From: Nephromyces sp. MM_2019
Taxonomy: Eukaryota; Apicomplexa; Aconoidasida; Nephromycida
Direction of reading: 5' to 3'
DNA length: 64,000 bases
NCBI GenBank assembly: GCA_015657535.1
Contig: JADHZB010002010.1
Span: forward strand, 6,550-70,549
Shown here piece by piece: positions 41,501 to 53,810 of this stretch (positions are counted from its first letter, which is position 1; the number at the start of each line of letters is the position of its first letter). The translations under genes were made by a program, and so were the position numbers. The notes beneath the pieces were generated by a model. The model worked only from the letters and a program-made list of their open reading frames with translations, was not told the origin of the DNA and did not search any database.

Positions 41501-44500
41501 AAATTTCAGAGGCCGAAAAATTGAAGGTACTCAAGCGAACACTTGCTGAAGAACAAGAAAACGATTACAAATTGGCATTGAAGCAGGTGTGTGTAACTCA
41601 GATGACAAAGCTGATACATCATATTCTTTCATAGAGTGTAGTTATTAATGTTTTGGGGCATATATGATAAACTCATATTTGATGTCTTACACATCTATAT
41701 ACTCACACGGCCATTAAAGTTACCACAAGCTAAAGAGTTATTTGAAACATCCCAAACTTCACTTAAGAACCTAAAATCAAAATATTCAGGTTAGATATAT
41801 ACAAACACACACCTATTTTAATCAAGCATCTTAAGATATTTTGTTTGTTTTTTATATTTCATATCTAACCCATGATTAATGAATTATGATTCAGAGATTA
41901 TTATTTATTGTGTTTGTATGGGTTTATCCTTAATATATAAAATATATATTTAAATATTTAAATAATAATTGATTATATCTACCCATATATACCAACTAAA
42001 ATAGAGGAACTACGCTCAAGAAATGATGCCTTAACACAGGCAGAAAAAAATGTATTACCAACACAACGTAAGGATAAGATTATATTATTATATAATACAC
42101 ATAAATTCTGTATGAATTGTATTTTAAAAAAATTAGAGCAACATGATCAACTTAAGAAGGAATTAAGCCAACTTTATAATGAGCTCGAACTCATAAAATC
42201 TATTGAAAGCAGAAAAGAACAAGAGAATGAACGCCTCGAACAACTTTTTACCAATTGTACGAATATCTATAAATATAACTTTAGATTACATTAAAACACT
42301 TACATATAATATACCTACGAAAATGCCCCATTCTTCTTTTTTTATTTTACACATACCCAAAACCTTTAAAATTTTATATGTATGGTATATCTTATAAGTT
42401 TATTACACACCTTACACATATAACCATCATTTAATCATATTCAAAACATGTTAATCATAATACATCAAGTGTATATATATCTGATAATTTAATAAAAAAT
42501 ACTAATTTTTTCATTCTCACCTATATATAAACACTTGTTCATTCAATATTTTCTTCATAGATGAGAAAATTATCAGAGACACACAATTTACACTAAGTCA
42601 ATTGACTCAAGAAAATGAAATATGTCAGCAACAAAAATCTACTACCTCACAACAGCTTGAATCTACCCTATCAGAAATTTATACAATCTCCGAACAGCTT
42701 GATAAGCTACAAACTGAACAAACCACAGTAATAATTTTTGCAATCTAAAACTCTGAGAAGATTGATCAATCAGTTATTCTCCCCCCCTTACTCCACCCTA
42801 CTTGACACCTCTCTCATCTTATATATAATGTATGTACAGATGAATATTCAGAATGATGATGTTAATTCCCTAAGTAACGCGTATAAATTTATCATAAATA
42901 CGGTTAAGGAGGGTGGCCTTGCACCCATCCACGGTCGAATATGTGAGATTGGAAAAATTGACCCAAAGGTGTAACACACATGTGTACATACATGAACTAA
43001 TTCTTACAGCTGATGTTTCTTTTTTATCTAATTTGATTAATACACTCCCCTTATAAGCATCCCACAATAACACTTATCATCTTATCATTCTTATACTGTA
43101 TAAGTTCCTCACACTGTTACCTCATTTGAACCCTTGTACACACATCATAAACATTCCAAAATAACTCTTCTCTTCTTATCATTCATATACTGCATCCCAC
43201 AACAAGAAAGACTAATATTTTTACACACTTATGAACTTCCCTAAATTCTAACCAAACTGCATGCAAACATTGAATTAATTACCTCATTCCCACATTCTTT
43301 ATCATGGTTATATACACACAACAGTATGAACTAGCATGGTCTGCCGTTGCAGGATTTGCCTCGGAATTCGTGCTTGTTGATCTGCCTTCACACGCATCTA
43401 AAATTTTTTATCTATTGAGGCAAAAGGGATTAGGGAGGATCACATGTATCTCCCTGGAAACTTTGGTAAGACTATACAATCACACTCACACCAACCTCAA
43501 ATAAATTTCACTAAATTAAATATCTCCACTCAAATGGGAATGACTCGTTATCATTTTTCTTATTAAAATTTTAATCTAGTTAAATCAATCCCATACTGAG
43601 AATCAGTGTAGCAACACACCACAAAATTCATATAAGAAAAATTTAATAAACACTTTATTCCAAATTATAAATTTATAACCAGCATTTAAGAACTGTATAA
43701 CAAAAATTTTCACACATATTTTATCCCGAGCTATAAATTAATAACACACACTCAGGAGCTGTATAACAAAGTTTTAGCTCACATTTCATATCTAGTTCGA
43801 AATTTTAGACTTATTCATTATCATGGGTGTGTATATATATAGGAAACTAATGAATCTCGAGCTCTGCATGATTTAGATAACAAACCTATCGATTCACACA
43901 TCAACTGTTATCGTTTGATTAACCTTATTCAAACCATAAGCCCTCGTTATCGAATTTGTTTTTATCACCTTGTGAAAGACACACTCGTTACAGAGAATCC
44001 GAAAGATGCTGAATATTTATGTCAAAAGGAACACGCTCGAGGTTTGCATAACTTAGATTATATACACAATATTGATTCTATGGTATATTATTGATTTAAT
44101 ATTAGTATACAATATGAAGCATATATTATAGATATCTATGTCATAGCTATTTCATAGATTTATCTTGAAATTCTCTACACTAGCCAATGCAATCAAATTA
44201 TCCCACTCTATAACACCCAACGCTCTTATTACAGATACCCCAATACACTAATATGAACATCTTAGTATATGAGCAATTAAACTCTGCGTCCAATATATAT
44301 GTATAAATTGATAAGCAAAATGTGATATTTGTATAATTATATGAGTTACAAATATTCAATATATACACATTTTTATTACATACATAAGACTCGTGTGTAA
44401 GATTCAAAGACATGCGTTTTAGCCTACATTTTGTGCATAAAAATCATAATCCAAAAGTCAAATTAAGTCTAACTACTTTAACACCACCAGTACTTTTTAT

Positions 44501-47500
44501 CAACATACCTCACATTAATATCTTTATCATGTCTATATACACACTCTTTTACTTCGTATCTATGGATTCTACTTATATATATTCAGTTGTAACGTATGAT
44601 GGAGTTGTGTTTGAAGCAGATGGTAGGACAACAGCTGGTGGAAATAGAAATAATTCACGAGGTAAACTTGGGTCGAAGCAAGTTAATGGCCCTAAGTTTT
44701 TTGAAAATGATGTAAGATTAAAAACATATACAAATTTGACACACAAAAATATTTACAGAGACTTGAAAATGCTTTTAATTTTTACTTTAGATGGAGATTA
44801 TCTATAGATTCTTTGAAGTATATAAATATGACAAGAAATACATACGTAATATCGATTGATCAGATATCTAAAAATAATTTTTATATACTCAGATAAAGGA
44901 AATCCAAAATAGTATACACAAATTAAATGATAAATTAAGGATCTGTCAAACTAAAAAGGTAATTAAGATAAGTTTTATATCTAAATATAAACTTAATTAT
45001 TTAATTTATATATATTATTTGCTATTACAAATCTTATTTAGGAGAACCTTGAGGGTATAAAAATTGGTTTCAGCAAGAAATTGTTAGAGATTGATAGAAA
45101 TATTTCAATTGAAAATCAAAACAAGGAAAATGCGATTGATCAGGTATAGAATCACACATTCAATTAGACATACTAAACTGAGATATTCCATCTTTTTATA
45201 GTTAAAAGAAATATCAAAGAGGTTAAAAAAAAACAAAGATCAACCTATATTTGTTCAAGATGAAACTAATGCTGTGTCAAATCTTGAAGAGGTTAGATTC
45301 TCAACATGTGAAGATACAAAATGAATGTAACTATGTCTATTTTTGTTTATTCAAATAAATAATTAGTTATATATATTCCTTTTTGCACATTAAGTAGAAC
45401 TATATCTGAATATATATTTCTTTGGATTACAGAAGATAAAAGAGTTACAGAGAAGATTAGATTTTATTTCACGTGATTTGAATAATAAGATAGCTGAAGC
45501 TTCAAGGCAATTAAATAACACCCATATACGCACACATAAACTACCGATCATTTATAATTATTCATTTTTGATATTATTATTATCTCTATGAAATTTGATC
45601 TTTATTTCTTGTATAACATCATAACTGCATACTTGACAATTTTGATTAAGCCATCACACATTCGCTAAATAATATTTATAACTCCAATTTAGCTTATTTA
45701 TATAGTAATGCATCTAAATTTGTGATTGTTCTTTGTTCTTGATTTGCTTTTATTTTTTAGATTAAGGAATGCTTTGGAAGATACAGGTGGTGAAGAAATG
45801 AAGAGGGCTGTAAATAAATTTAATACAAGCCGAGAAGGTAAACATATTAGTTTTTTTTTTATTCAGAGTAACAATACTCTATTGTAAAAGCACTGATGGC
45901 CTTATATCATTCCATATTACTTCTATATATTTCCATATACATCTTTACACACCCTATAACGTATATTATTTTACTTTCTCCATGATTCTATTATTTACCC
46001 ATTCATGCTGTACTTAGTTTTAACATATTATGAAATCCATGCAATGTCCTTACAAATTATACATCTTAAATAATATCAATTATATTACTCTTCTTATATA
46101 AGATTATACACTCATTTAGTAATTATGCATACTTATATCTGATCTCACAACCTATATATGATGCTGTAAGTATTTTATTTTATCGGATGCACAATCCTAC
46201 TACTTATTATTGTTAGACATCAATAATCACACACACACACCCTAACTAACAATAGTTTGAGTTTTAATTTATCTACTAACTGGTTTATTAAGTATACAAA
46301 TTAAATTTAGTAGCAACCAACACATTTAATTCAAATTAGAATTTAAATTTGTGCTGATAAATTTATACAGATTTAGAAGTCATTCAAGAGAAATTGAAGA
46401 AATTGAAAATTTCTTCACAATTTTGTATTTCTGATTCTGAAAAACTCGAGCGAGATTTACTAAGACTTCAGAGGGAAAATGAAATTTTTGTTGTAATTGA
46501 AAAACATTTACCTTTATTGATACTCAAAAAATAACTTATTTAATAACTACTACACATCTATTATAATATATGTAGGAAGATTGTATAAGATGTCGTAAAG
46601 AAATTATGGAATTTGAATTTGAGGGGGCATTGATACAAGAAAATAGAGAAAAATTATCCAATGAAATTAAACATCAGAAGATGGTTGGAGTTAAATGTGT
46701 ATATACTTGATTGAGTTTCTGCATTGCTGTATATATGCTTGATTTTTCTGAGTACTTGTATCTCTTATTTCCCCGTCATTGTATATATATGTACGAATTT
46801 AGCGAGTTTTTATTTATATCTGAATGTGTGAATCTTTTACTCAAGTTAGTTACTTAATTTTTTTGACCCCTTACAAGTGCCTGAGTTTTGTCAGAATCGC
46901 CCTCTTTGTATAACCTTTCCTTTGTTCATACATTTATAACTTATCCTATCTGTTCCTGTGAGTGTGAGATTTGGTTTTTTTTATATACAAATGACATATT
47001 TAGCTTACTGAGAAATTGCACAAGTCTACAGAGAAAAGGTTGAATGATATAGAAGCCATTGAACTGAAACGGGTCTGTTTTATGATATTCAAATCAACTG
47101 GAGTTCTTATTTATCTATACTACACTATCTTACACATTAATAGATAATACTCTCATGTGTGTATAAAACAAATAGGTTCATATCTATTTGTTAATAATAA
47201 TTTATATTTTGGTTATAGATTTATCTAAATGTATATTTATACATAAAGTTGTTAACGATAATAGATTTGGTTTCTATCCTTATTAAAATTTTTGAAAAAC
47301 AATTCAATTATTATTATTTACCTTTTTATTAAATTCCTTAATACTCAGATTGATTTACAAAACAGCCAATCAAGCCATATACAATCTAAAGCCAATATGG
47401 AACAGATACTCTCAGGTCACATTACATCTATGTCAACTCTCAAATCAAAACTCGGGAAGCTGCCCGATATAGAAGCACTACCGGACACTGATATACTAAA

Positions 47501-49691
47501 ATTATCTATAGAAGGTCACACAACCTTTTGGTGTATTATGAGACTTACTTGTAGACATGATATTTAGATTTCTGATTTTTTATTTAAATAAATACTATGT
47601 GTACATATGACCCTATCTGAACAATTGCAGTAATAATAGCACACCTCATAGAATCACTTTTTAGGCTTTTTAGAAAGGTTGAAATTTTTAGCATATTTAA
47701 GATTTTACATATTGGGTATATCCAAATAATACAATTAAAATTTTACATTTTGATGTATTTAACAAGCCTATACCAAATCATATAAATCAGCTTGGGTGAA
47801 TATAAATACATCTATATGCGCATACCTTAGATTTTACTTTTTTATATTATACAGATCGAGCTCGAATTTATTTCGTGATATTTATGATTTTTATTCTCAC
47901 AATTATACACAATTATTATATATGATTAATCAGAACTCAAACAAAATCATTTCTCCTTTAATTCTTCACAAGTGGATATACCCATAATAGAGCATAGAAT
48001 GAATCCAATGGAAAGACAAACCTATATTGAAAATATATATAACGATGAAACTCTAACTCATGATCGAGTAATTTATTAGGCAAAATCTAGATTTTTAAAC
48101 AAATAATTCTTTATTATTAAAATTACAAGAAACATCTGGAACAAAAGCTCAATGAAAATTTGAAGAAAATAGACGCAAATTTATCATATTTCTCAACAAT
48201 ATCTCAGTTTATAAAAAAACACAATGATTACAAAGAAATGATAATGTCTACATTGGTTGTGAGTTCTACTAGTGAATTTATACATGGCTTACATGAAAAT
48301 CAAACAATCTCAATCCTTGATTAAAAATGCTATACTACAACATTTTTATAGCTGTTATTTCATAAATATATAACAAAATCTTTTAAGATTTTCTTTGAGA
48401 ATTAAATCCTACAATAGGCTCTTGAGGATAAAAATAAAGTAAAAGAAACTTATATACAAATCACCAATAAAAGAAAAGAAGAATTTATGGGTGCATTTCA
48501 TTCGATTTCAAGCAAGGTGAAAGAAATTTATCAGGTGCATAAATGCATAGCTAAAAATTAGACATAAGAATAGAAATAATCATAATTGAATTGAACGAAA
48601 CTCTCAAAGATAATAGCTCAAGATGGTGACGCTGAACTAGAACTAGTGGACAACACTGACCCCTTTGCAGAGGGTATATCATTCTCAGTCAGACCTCCGA
48701 GAAAAAGCTGGAAGCTAATACAGCATTTATCAGGTTATAAATAGATTGTTTATATATAATCTTACTTATAAAATATTTTACAAACATGCTTGAACAACTT
48801 GGATACTTGTACATGTGATTACACACATGGGATTTGCACATTATTAGACATTACAATACATTTCGGTTACTTGTGCATAGAATAACATACCCTATATATA
48901 ACTATATAGACGATCATTACACTCATTCGCTTATTTGGCTGTATAGACCAAGGAATTTAAAATATTCTTACACTAATGAAAATTAAACAACAATTTACAT
49001 AAATACATGATACATCAATCTGAAAACACAAAACCATCAGATAAACTAACATTTAGATTGAGACAACACAATATTTATATAGTTTACAAAATTATTATTA
49101 TTCTTTATTTTACTTATCCCAAACCAAGATTCTTTCTGTCTAGACATTTTCTCAAATTTTTACAACTACCACATTTACTATGAATAATTCTTTTAAATTA
49201 GGTGGAGAAAAAACTTTAAGCTCTTTAGCTTTAATATTTGCCCTACACCATTATAAACCAACCCCCGTATATTTTATGGATGAGATTGATGCTGCTTTAG
49301 ACTTTAAAAATGTTACAATTATTGCTAATTATATCAAGGTTACACATTTTTTTCTATCAGTGAGATTTCCGTTTTCTACGTCTCTTTCATTTGAATTTTA
49401 GACTTTACAAGAGGAATCTAAAAATGCTCAATTTATTGTAATATCTCTCCGTAGTCAAATGTTTGAAACGTTTGATCACATGGTAAAATTTCCACACGTT
49501 ATTACATAAGTCATTTCAGAAAATTTGAATTATAGCAATGATATTTTTGCTTGATAAAACGTTTTTTGAGATTTCCAAAGTCCCTTTATCTTTTTGTCTA
49601 ATGTGTTTGTGTACAGATTGGTATTTTCAAAACTCAAGAAATTTCAAAATCAATTTCATTTAATCTGCCATCTTTTAATTGTTCTAAATGA
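38517..49691 (+). CDS. SMC4: Condensin subunit SMC4
   Basis: The gene spans 11 kb in roughly thirty exons. Exon 1 (38517-38882) ends with [18 protein letters not shown], and exon 2 (39410-39610) resumes [15 protein letters not shown], giving the SMC4-type start of the ATPase head with Walker A. Next come [20 protein letters not shown] and LEYLEDIIG (39951-40372). Long coiled-coil exons follow. The hinge lies at about 42890-44700: [37 protein letters not shown] and [19 protein letters not shown]. The second coiled coil runs to about 48.6 kb. The C-terminal head has the ABC signature [20 protein letters not shown], split by the intron 48734-49201, then Walker [14 protein letters not shown], and the final IGIFKT motif. 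The protein pairs with SMC2 to compact mitotic chromosomes. Introns range from under 70 to over 500 nt and are often CA-rich. Middle exons were not all resolved, so total length is not given. Confidence 0.93.
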
Positions 49692-51056
49692 TATTAAAAC
49701 AAAAGTTATGCTAAATCGATCTTATACCAAAATCAAGAGTTCGAGAATATTCTAAATTCAAGCTATTGTCATAATATTTCCATTAGAAAAATTTTATTTT
49801 TCGACCTATTAATTAATATTACATATTTAAATTAAAGATAAACATGTATATTGGAATACACATATAAACATACCAGTACACATAAATAAATCAAACTATA
49901 AATAGATATATACTTATAGATTATATTCGCAATAAGTCGTACTTCTTAGCCTTTACTACTATTATAATTTAAGTTTATATGTTTCATATAAATATTTAGG
50001 TGATTCATAATCTAGGTGAAGCCAAAATTTTTACTTTTCTAATATTGATATAATAAATGAGAAGAAATCATATTTAATGAAATCAGTTTATTTATCCAAG
50101 CATAAAAATATTGAAAGAAATTTAATAAACTTTGAGAAATCAGCTATTGACTAGTTTGTTCTGTTTTAATTATTTTGTTCAAGTAATAATTACTTAAGAA
50201 TTAAACTAAATATTTAAATAATAAAATTAGAAATCATTCTATAGAATGAAAAAGTGAACCATGCATGATTTCATATCTGTTTAATTATAAAATTTTGAGG
50301 CTTTAAGATGCTCATACCCACTTTGGAGAAAGATAGAAAACTTTATTCTAAATCTGGTATATACTTGTGATTGTGTTGCTATATAATAAACAAATTATTC
50401 TCTAGCCAGCACAGTTATGTTAAAATGTTTTTCGTACATAACTTAAAATCATATTCTAAGTTGTAAGGTCTTTGATGACTAAAAATTTAAAGTAGAATTA
50501 GTACTAGCTAATAAAGATTTGATAGAATGAAAAAAAATTCAAGACTTAGTAAATGAAAACTAGAGTGCAAAAATTTTTCTTCCGACGCAAAAATTTTAGC
50601 TTCTCGAATAGGATGGATTGGTTTGTGTTTATTTTAAAATGAAAAATGCATAAAATATTTTCATAATTTAAAATTTATCGAAATTAAAATGTCATACCAA
50701 AAAAGACTAATTTTTTAAATAAAAGTTCCTTATTAAATAAATTCAATTTTCTTATATAAGCTTTTCGAAAAATTAATAAAAGATATTTTGATCGGATAAA
50801 TTTGAAAAAAAGGTAAATTTAAACTTTATAAATTCATTATTGATAATACTGAGAAAATTATATAAAGGATGTTTCGAAAAAATTTAATCCAAAATAAAAT
50901 TTTAAATTCATATTTTAACAAATTCTTATATTGATAGATTCAAATGCACTAAACATGCCTATCTTTATTATTTATTATTAAACAAAATTTCATGTGGCTT
51001 GCAGGAATAATAATTGCAAAGTTTTCAAAGTTGATTGAATTTTTTCTCTCCTCCAA
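49692..51056. other. Intergenic, no gene seen
   Basis: About 1.4 kb of A+T-rich DNA between the SMC4 stop and the small secreted protein, both on the plus strand. No supported exon. Confidence 0.55.
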
Positions 51057-51656
51057 ATGATGATAGCCTCAGTTTTATATGCTTTTACCCTTTTACTCTT
51101 TTCTAAGAATATTCTAGGTGCAGAAAAGTTTATCACAATCGGTGAAGATTCTCCGGCAGTAACTGTTCTAGATGTTTATCCTCAAGATACATTCAAAATA
51201 ACTTGTACCTATACAAATGCCAATGTGAAGACCACTCCCCCAGGTTGCTTTGCATCTGCGGATGCTAAACGTGCCTTTTTTTCCAATAATCCTGATACTC
51301 ATACTGACACGATAGTATATGCAGGTGATGGTAGTAATGCAGATAATTTTTTCACAAATATGGTTACGTCGAGTAGTACTGGAGAAGTCCTTACAGGTTC
51401 TGCAACGGGTGCTACTGCAGTTACATCCACTCTTACCTTACTTGAAGCTAATACTTATAAGTTGTATGTGGGTTGTAGTTGCGATTATACAGGTGAGGGA
51501 TCAAAGATGGCATGGTTCAGAATACATAAATCTTGCCCTAGTGATATAAGTACTACATGTACTGCAACAAAACAAAATTGCTTTGATATTGGTTGTAATG
51601 AGATCATGTGTGCTGATAGCTCACAGGAGACCAGCTCCAGTGAAGATAGCAATTAA
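51057..51656 (+). CDS. Small secreted Cys-rich protein, possible SRS-like surface antigen
   Basis: A single exon of 199 codons. The N-terminus MMIASVLYAFTLLLFSKNILGA is a clear signal peptide. The mature part has nine cysteines: ITC, PPGC, the pair VGCSC, KSC, and a cluster TTCTATKQNCFDIGCNEIMC. The stretch NTYKLYVGCSCDYTGEGS followed by a strand ending in Cys resembles the end of an SRS (SAG1-related) domain. The first half, TFKITC to PPGC, resembles its beginning, but fewer Cys are present than in a full six-Cys SRS domain. The C-terminus is acidic and Ser-rich (SSQETSSSEDSN) with no hydrophobic GPI-type tail, so it is probably soluble or held by partners. The family assignment is tentative; a lineage-specific secreted protein is the alternative. 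Confidence 0.6.
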   Translation: MMIASVLYAFTLLLFSKNILGAEKFITIGEDSPAVTVLDVYPQDTFKITCTYTNANVKTTPPGCFASADAKRAFFSNNPDTHTDTIVYAGDGSNADNFFTNMVTSSSTGEVLTGSATGATAVTSTLTLLEANTYKLYVGCSCDYTGEGSKMAWFRIHKSCPSDISTTCTATKQNCFDIGCNEIMCADSSQETSSSEDSN

Positions 51657-52715
51657 GGTTTTATAAAATAAAATTAATAATTATTGCTTAGGAATTTTAA
51701 GAGCGTTTAAAAAGATAGATAATCTATATTATGTATATATATATGTGTTTGTATATATTTATTTTATGGCTACTGATGGAATGAAGATAATCCTTATTTG
51801 TAGCATACATATATACATCCTAATCAAGAGTTTTTAATAGTGAAAAATATAACTCAGACCGAATGTTATTTTTTGGCTTTTTTAAAACCTTTTATTTCCT
51901 CAAGTTGAACAAAAAGTTCAATAAAATAATCAGCTTGCTATATTGATAATAAATAGAAATATAAATTTTCAAAATTGGTTATGGCAAAATATTTAATTTA
52001 TTCAACATAAAATTGTTGACTTGTCAAAAATAGTGTTATGTAGCAAAAGGGAGTAAGTAGTAAACACTATTAAAAAAAGCAATAAGGCAGTTATATATAA
52101 ATTTAGCATTATAAACTTGTATTTATTATTAGTGCTGTAAGTATGTATGTAGTGTTTACAAAAGTGATTTTGACTATTAACCACAATTTCAGGTTTTTAG
52201 AACATATGTGAGTGAAATAAAGCACATATAAATGTCTGAGTTCAGCTAGTTTAAAAGCCATACACAAATCGTTACATAAACAACATTTTGCTTAGCATTC
52301 TAACCTAAATTTTAAATAAGGCGAGGGGAGGGTTCAAGGCTTTTTAACATTTCTTTAGACAACTCTTGTGTCACTGCGCTTAATAGCTTGCCCAATCTTC
52401 TATAGATATCGATCTATATGTGACAATTATCTACAAAAAAGAAGTTAAATTTTTAGCCTTTGAACTAGACTTTATAGATATCTTTTGATACCTTATGAAA
52501 GAACTAATGCGACCTCTTTCTTTTTTCCAAGTCTGTTCAGAGAAGAAAATTTACTTCTATAAAAGCTTTCTATTGTCAAATATTAATTATATATATATAC
52601 TCTTTTATACTATATTATATTACTTCTATATATAAACATATATATATATATATAACATCTAACAACATTCAATACTCGAAACGATAATAAAATTTTCGAT
52701 ATACTTATATCAAAG
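51657..52715. other. Intergenic, no gene seen
   Basis: About 1.1 kb with TA-dinucleotide runs (for example 52588-52660) just before the ACP gene. A run at 52640-52653 lies about 65 nt upstream of the ACP start codon and could be part of its promoter. Confidence 0.5.
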
Positions 52716-53316
52716 ATGGGTTCCAAAACAACACAATTTAGCACTGGCATATTTTTTCTAATTCTCTTTATATTTAATGGCCCACTATGTAAGTTTGCGC
52801 GAAATTTACATAGTCCACAGTACTTCGGAATATGAGAGCTCAACACAATTTAATTGAACTTTCACATTTTATTTTTATAGATACTGAAGAATATAATCTA
52901 TCCTCCAACAAACAAATCCTTCTACATAGCCCAAAAGTCCTGAACACAAATCTTAGAAGAATTCAAAGACTAACTCAATTGAAAATGGATGTCTTAGAGA
53001 AAGTTATTGATGTTGTTTCGGAATCATTGGAAGTAGAACCCTCAAAAATTAAACCTGAATCCAGTTTTGTAGAGGTTATATTTTCATTCTTCACGAATTT
53101 TATCATGAATGCATCGAATTCTTAAATATTTTTTGTTTTTTAAAATTTTCAAATTATCTCCAGGATTTGGGAGCTGATAGTTTGCAAACTTTGGATGTAG
53201 TTATGTCACTCGAGGATAAATTCAATATAAAGATTGAAGACAGTGATACTACAAAGATACATACTGTACAACAGGCAGTTGATTATATTAACAAGGCAAT
53301 GAAACAAAATTCTTAA
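52716..53316 (+). CDS. Apicoplast type II acyl carrier protein precursor
   Basis: Three exons, 52716-52788, 52881-53074 and 53164-53316, give 139 residues. Exon 1 encodes almost exactly the signal peptide (MGSKTTQFSTGIFFLILFIF). It is followed in exon 2 by a basic, acid-poor transit-like stretch (NKQILLHSPKV to QRLTQLK). The mature ACP begins near MDVLEKVIDVVSESLEVEP. Exon 3 opens with DLGADSLQTLDVVMSLEDKF, whose Ser carries 4'-phosphopantetheine. The bipartite leader is the classic apicoplast route through the ER. ACP holds growing acyl chains for FASII in the plastid. Reading through the first donor (52789) would stop after FGI, so splicing is needed. The gene lies 494 nt from the convergent HslU end. 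Confidence 0.95.
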
Positions 53317-53810
53317 AAATTAATTTTGTAAGTTTAGGATGAATTGAAATTAGTTATTATATATTTATACCAAATTTCAAATTTTTTAAAATTTTTCAGT
53401 GAGAAAGAAAAATTTATATATACATTCACTAAACAAATTTTTGGATTTTGGATTTTTAAAATCTTAGGTAACTGTTTCGGTTTTTATACCATCATAAATT
53501 TATAGATACAAAATTATCCAATCTCATTTTGAAAAGAACAAGTGAATAAATAACTCAAGGAAGCTTTGAAACTATCTTGTTAAGATATAAAATCATATAC
53601 AATTTTTATTTTAATTTTAAATCCAAGCTCTTAAAGTATTGTTAAGAGAGTAATACTTATAATCTCCACATAATGATGGAATTTTGTCATTATGTATATA
53701 AATTAGATTGAACTAGCCGAAAAGCTTATATCTTGTTTAATTAATAGGTTATATCTTTTGCCTCTAGTCGCAACTGATTGAAAATGATTATCCATCATTA
53801 TTTAAAAGAA
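53317..53810. other. Intergenic between convergent genes
   Basis: About 0.5 kb A+T-rich spacer between the 3' ends of the ACP and HslU genes; nothing specific seen. Confidence 0.55.
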
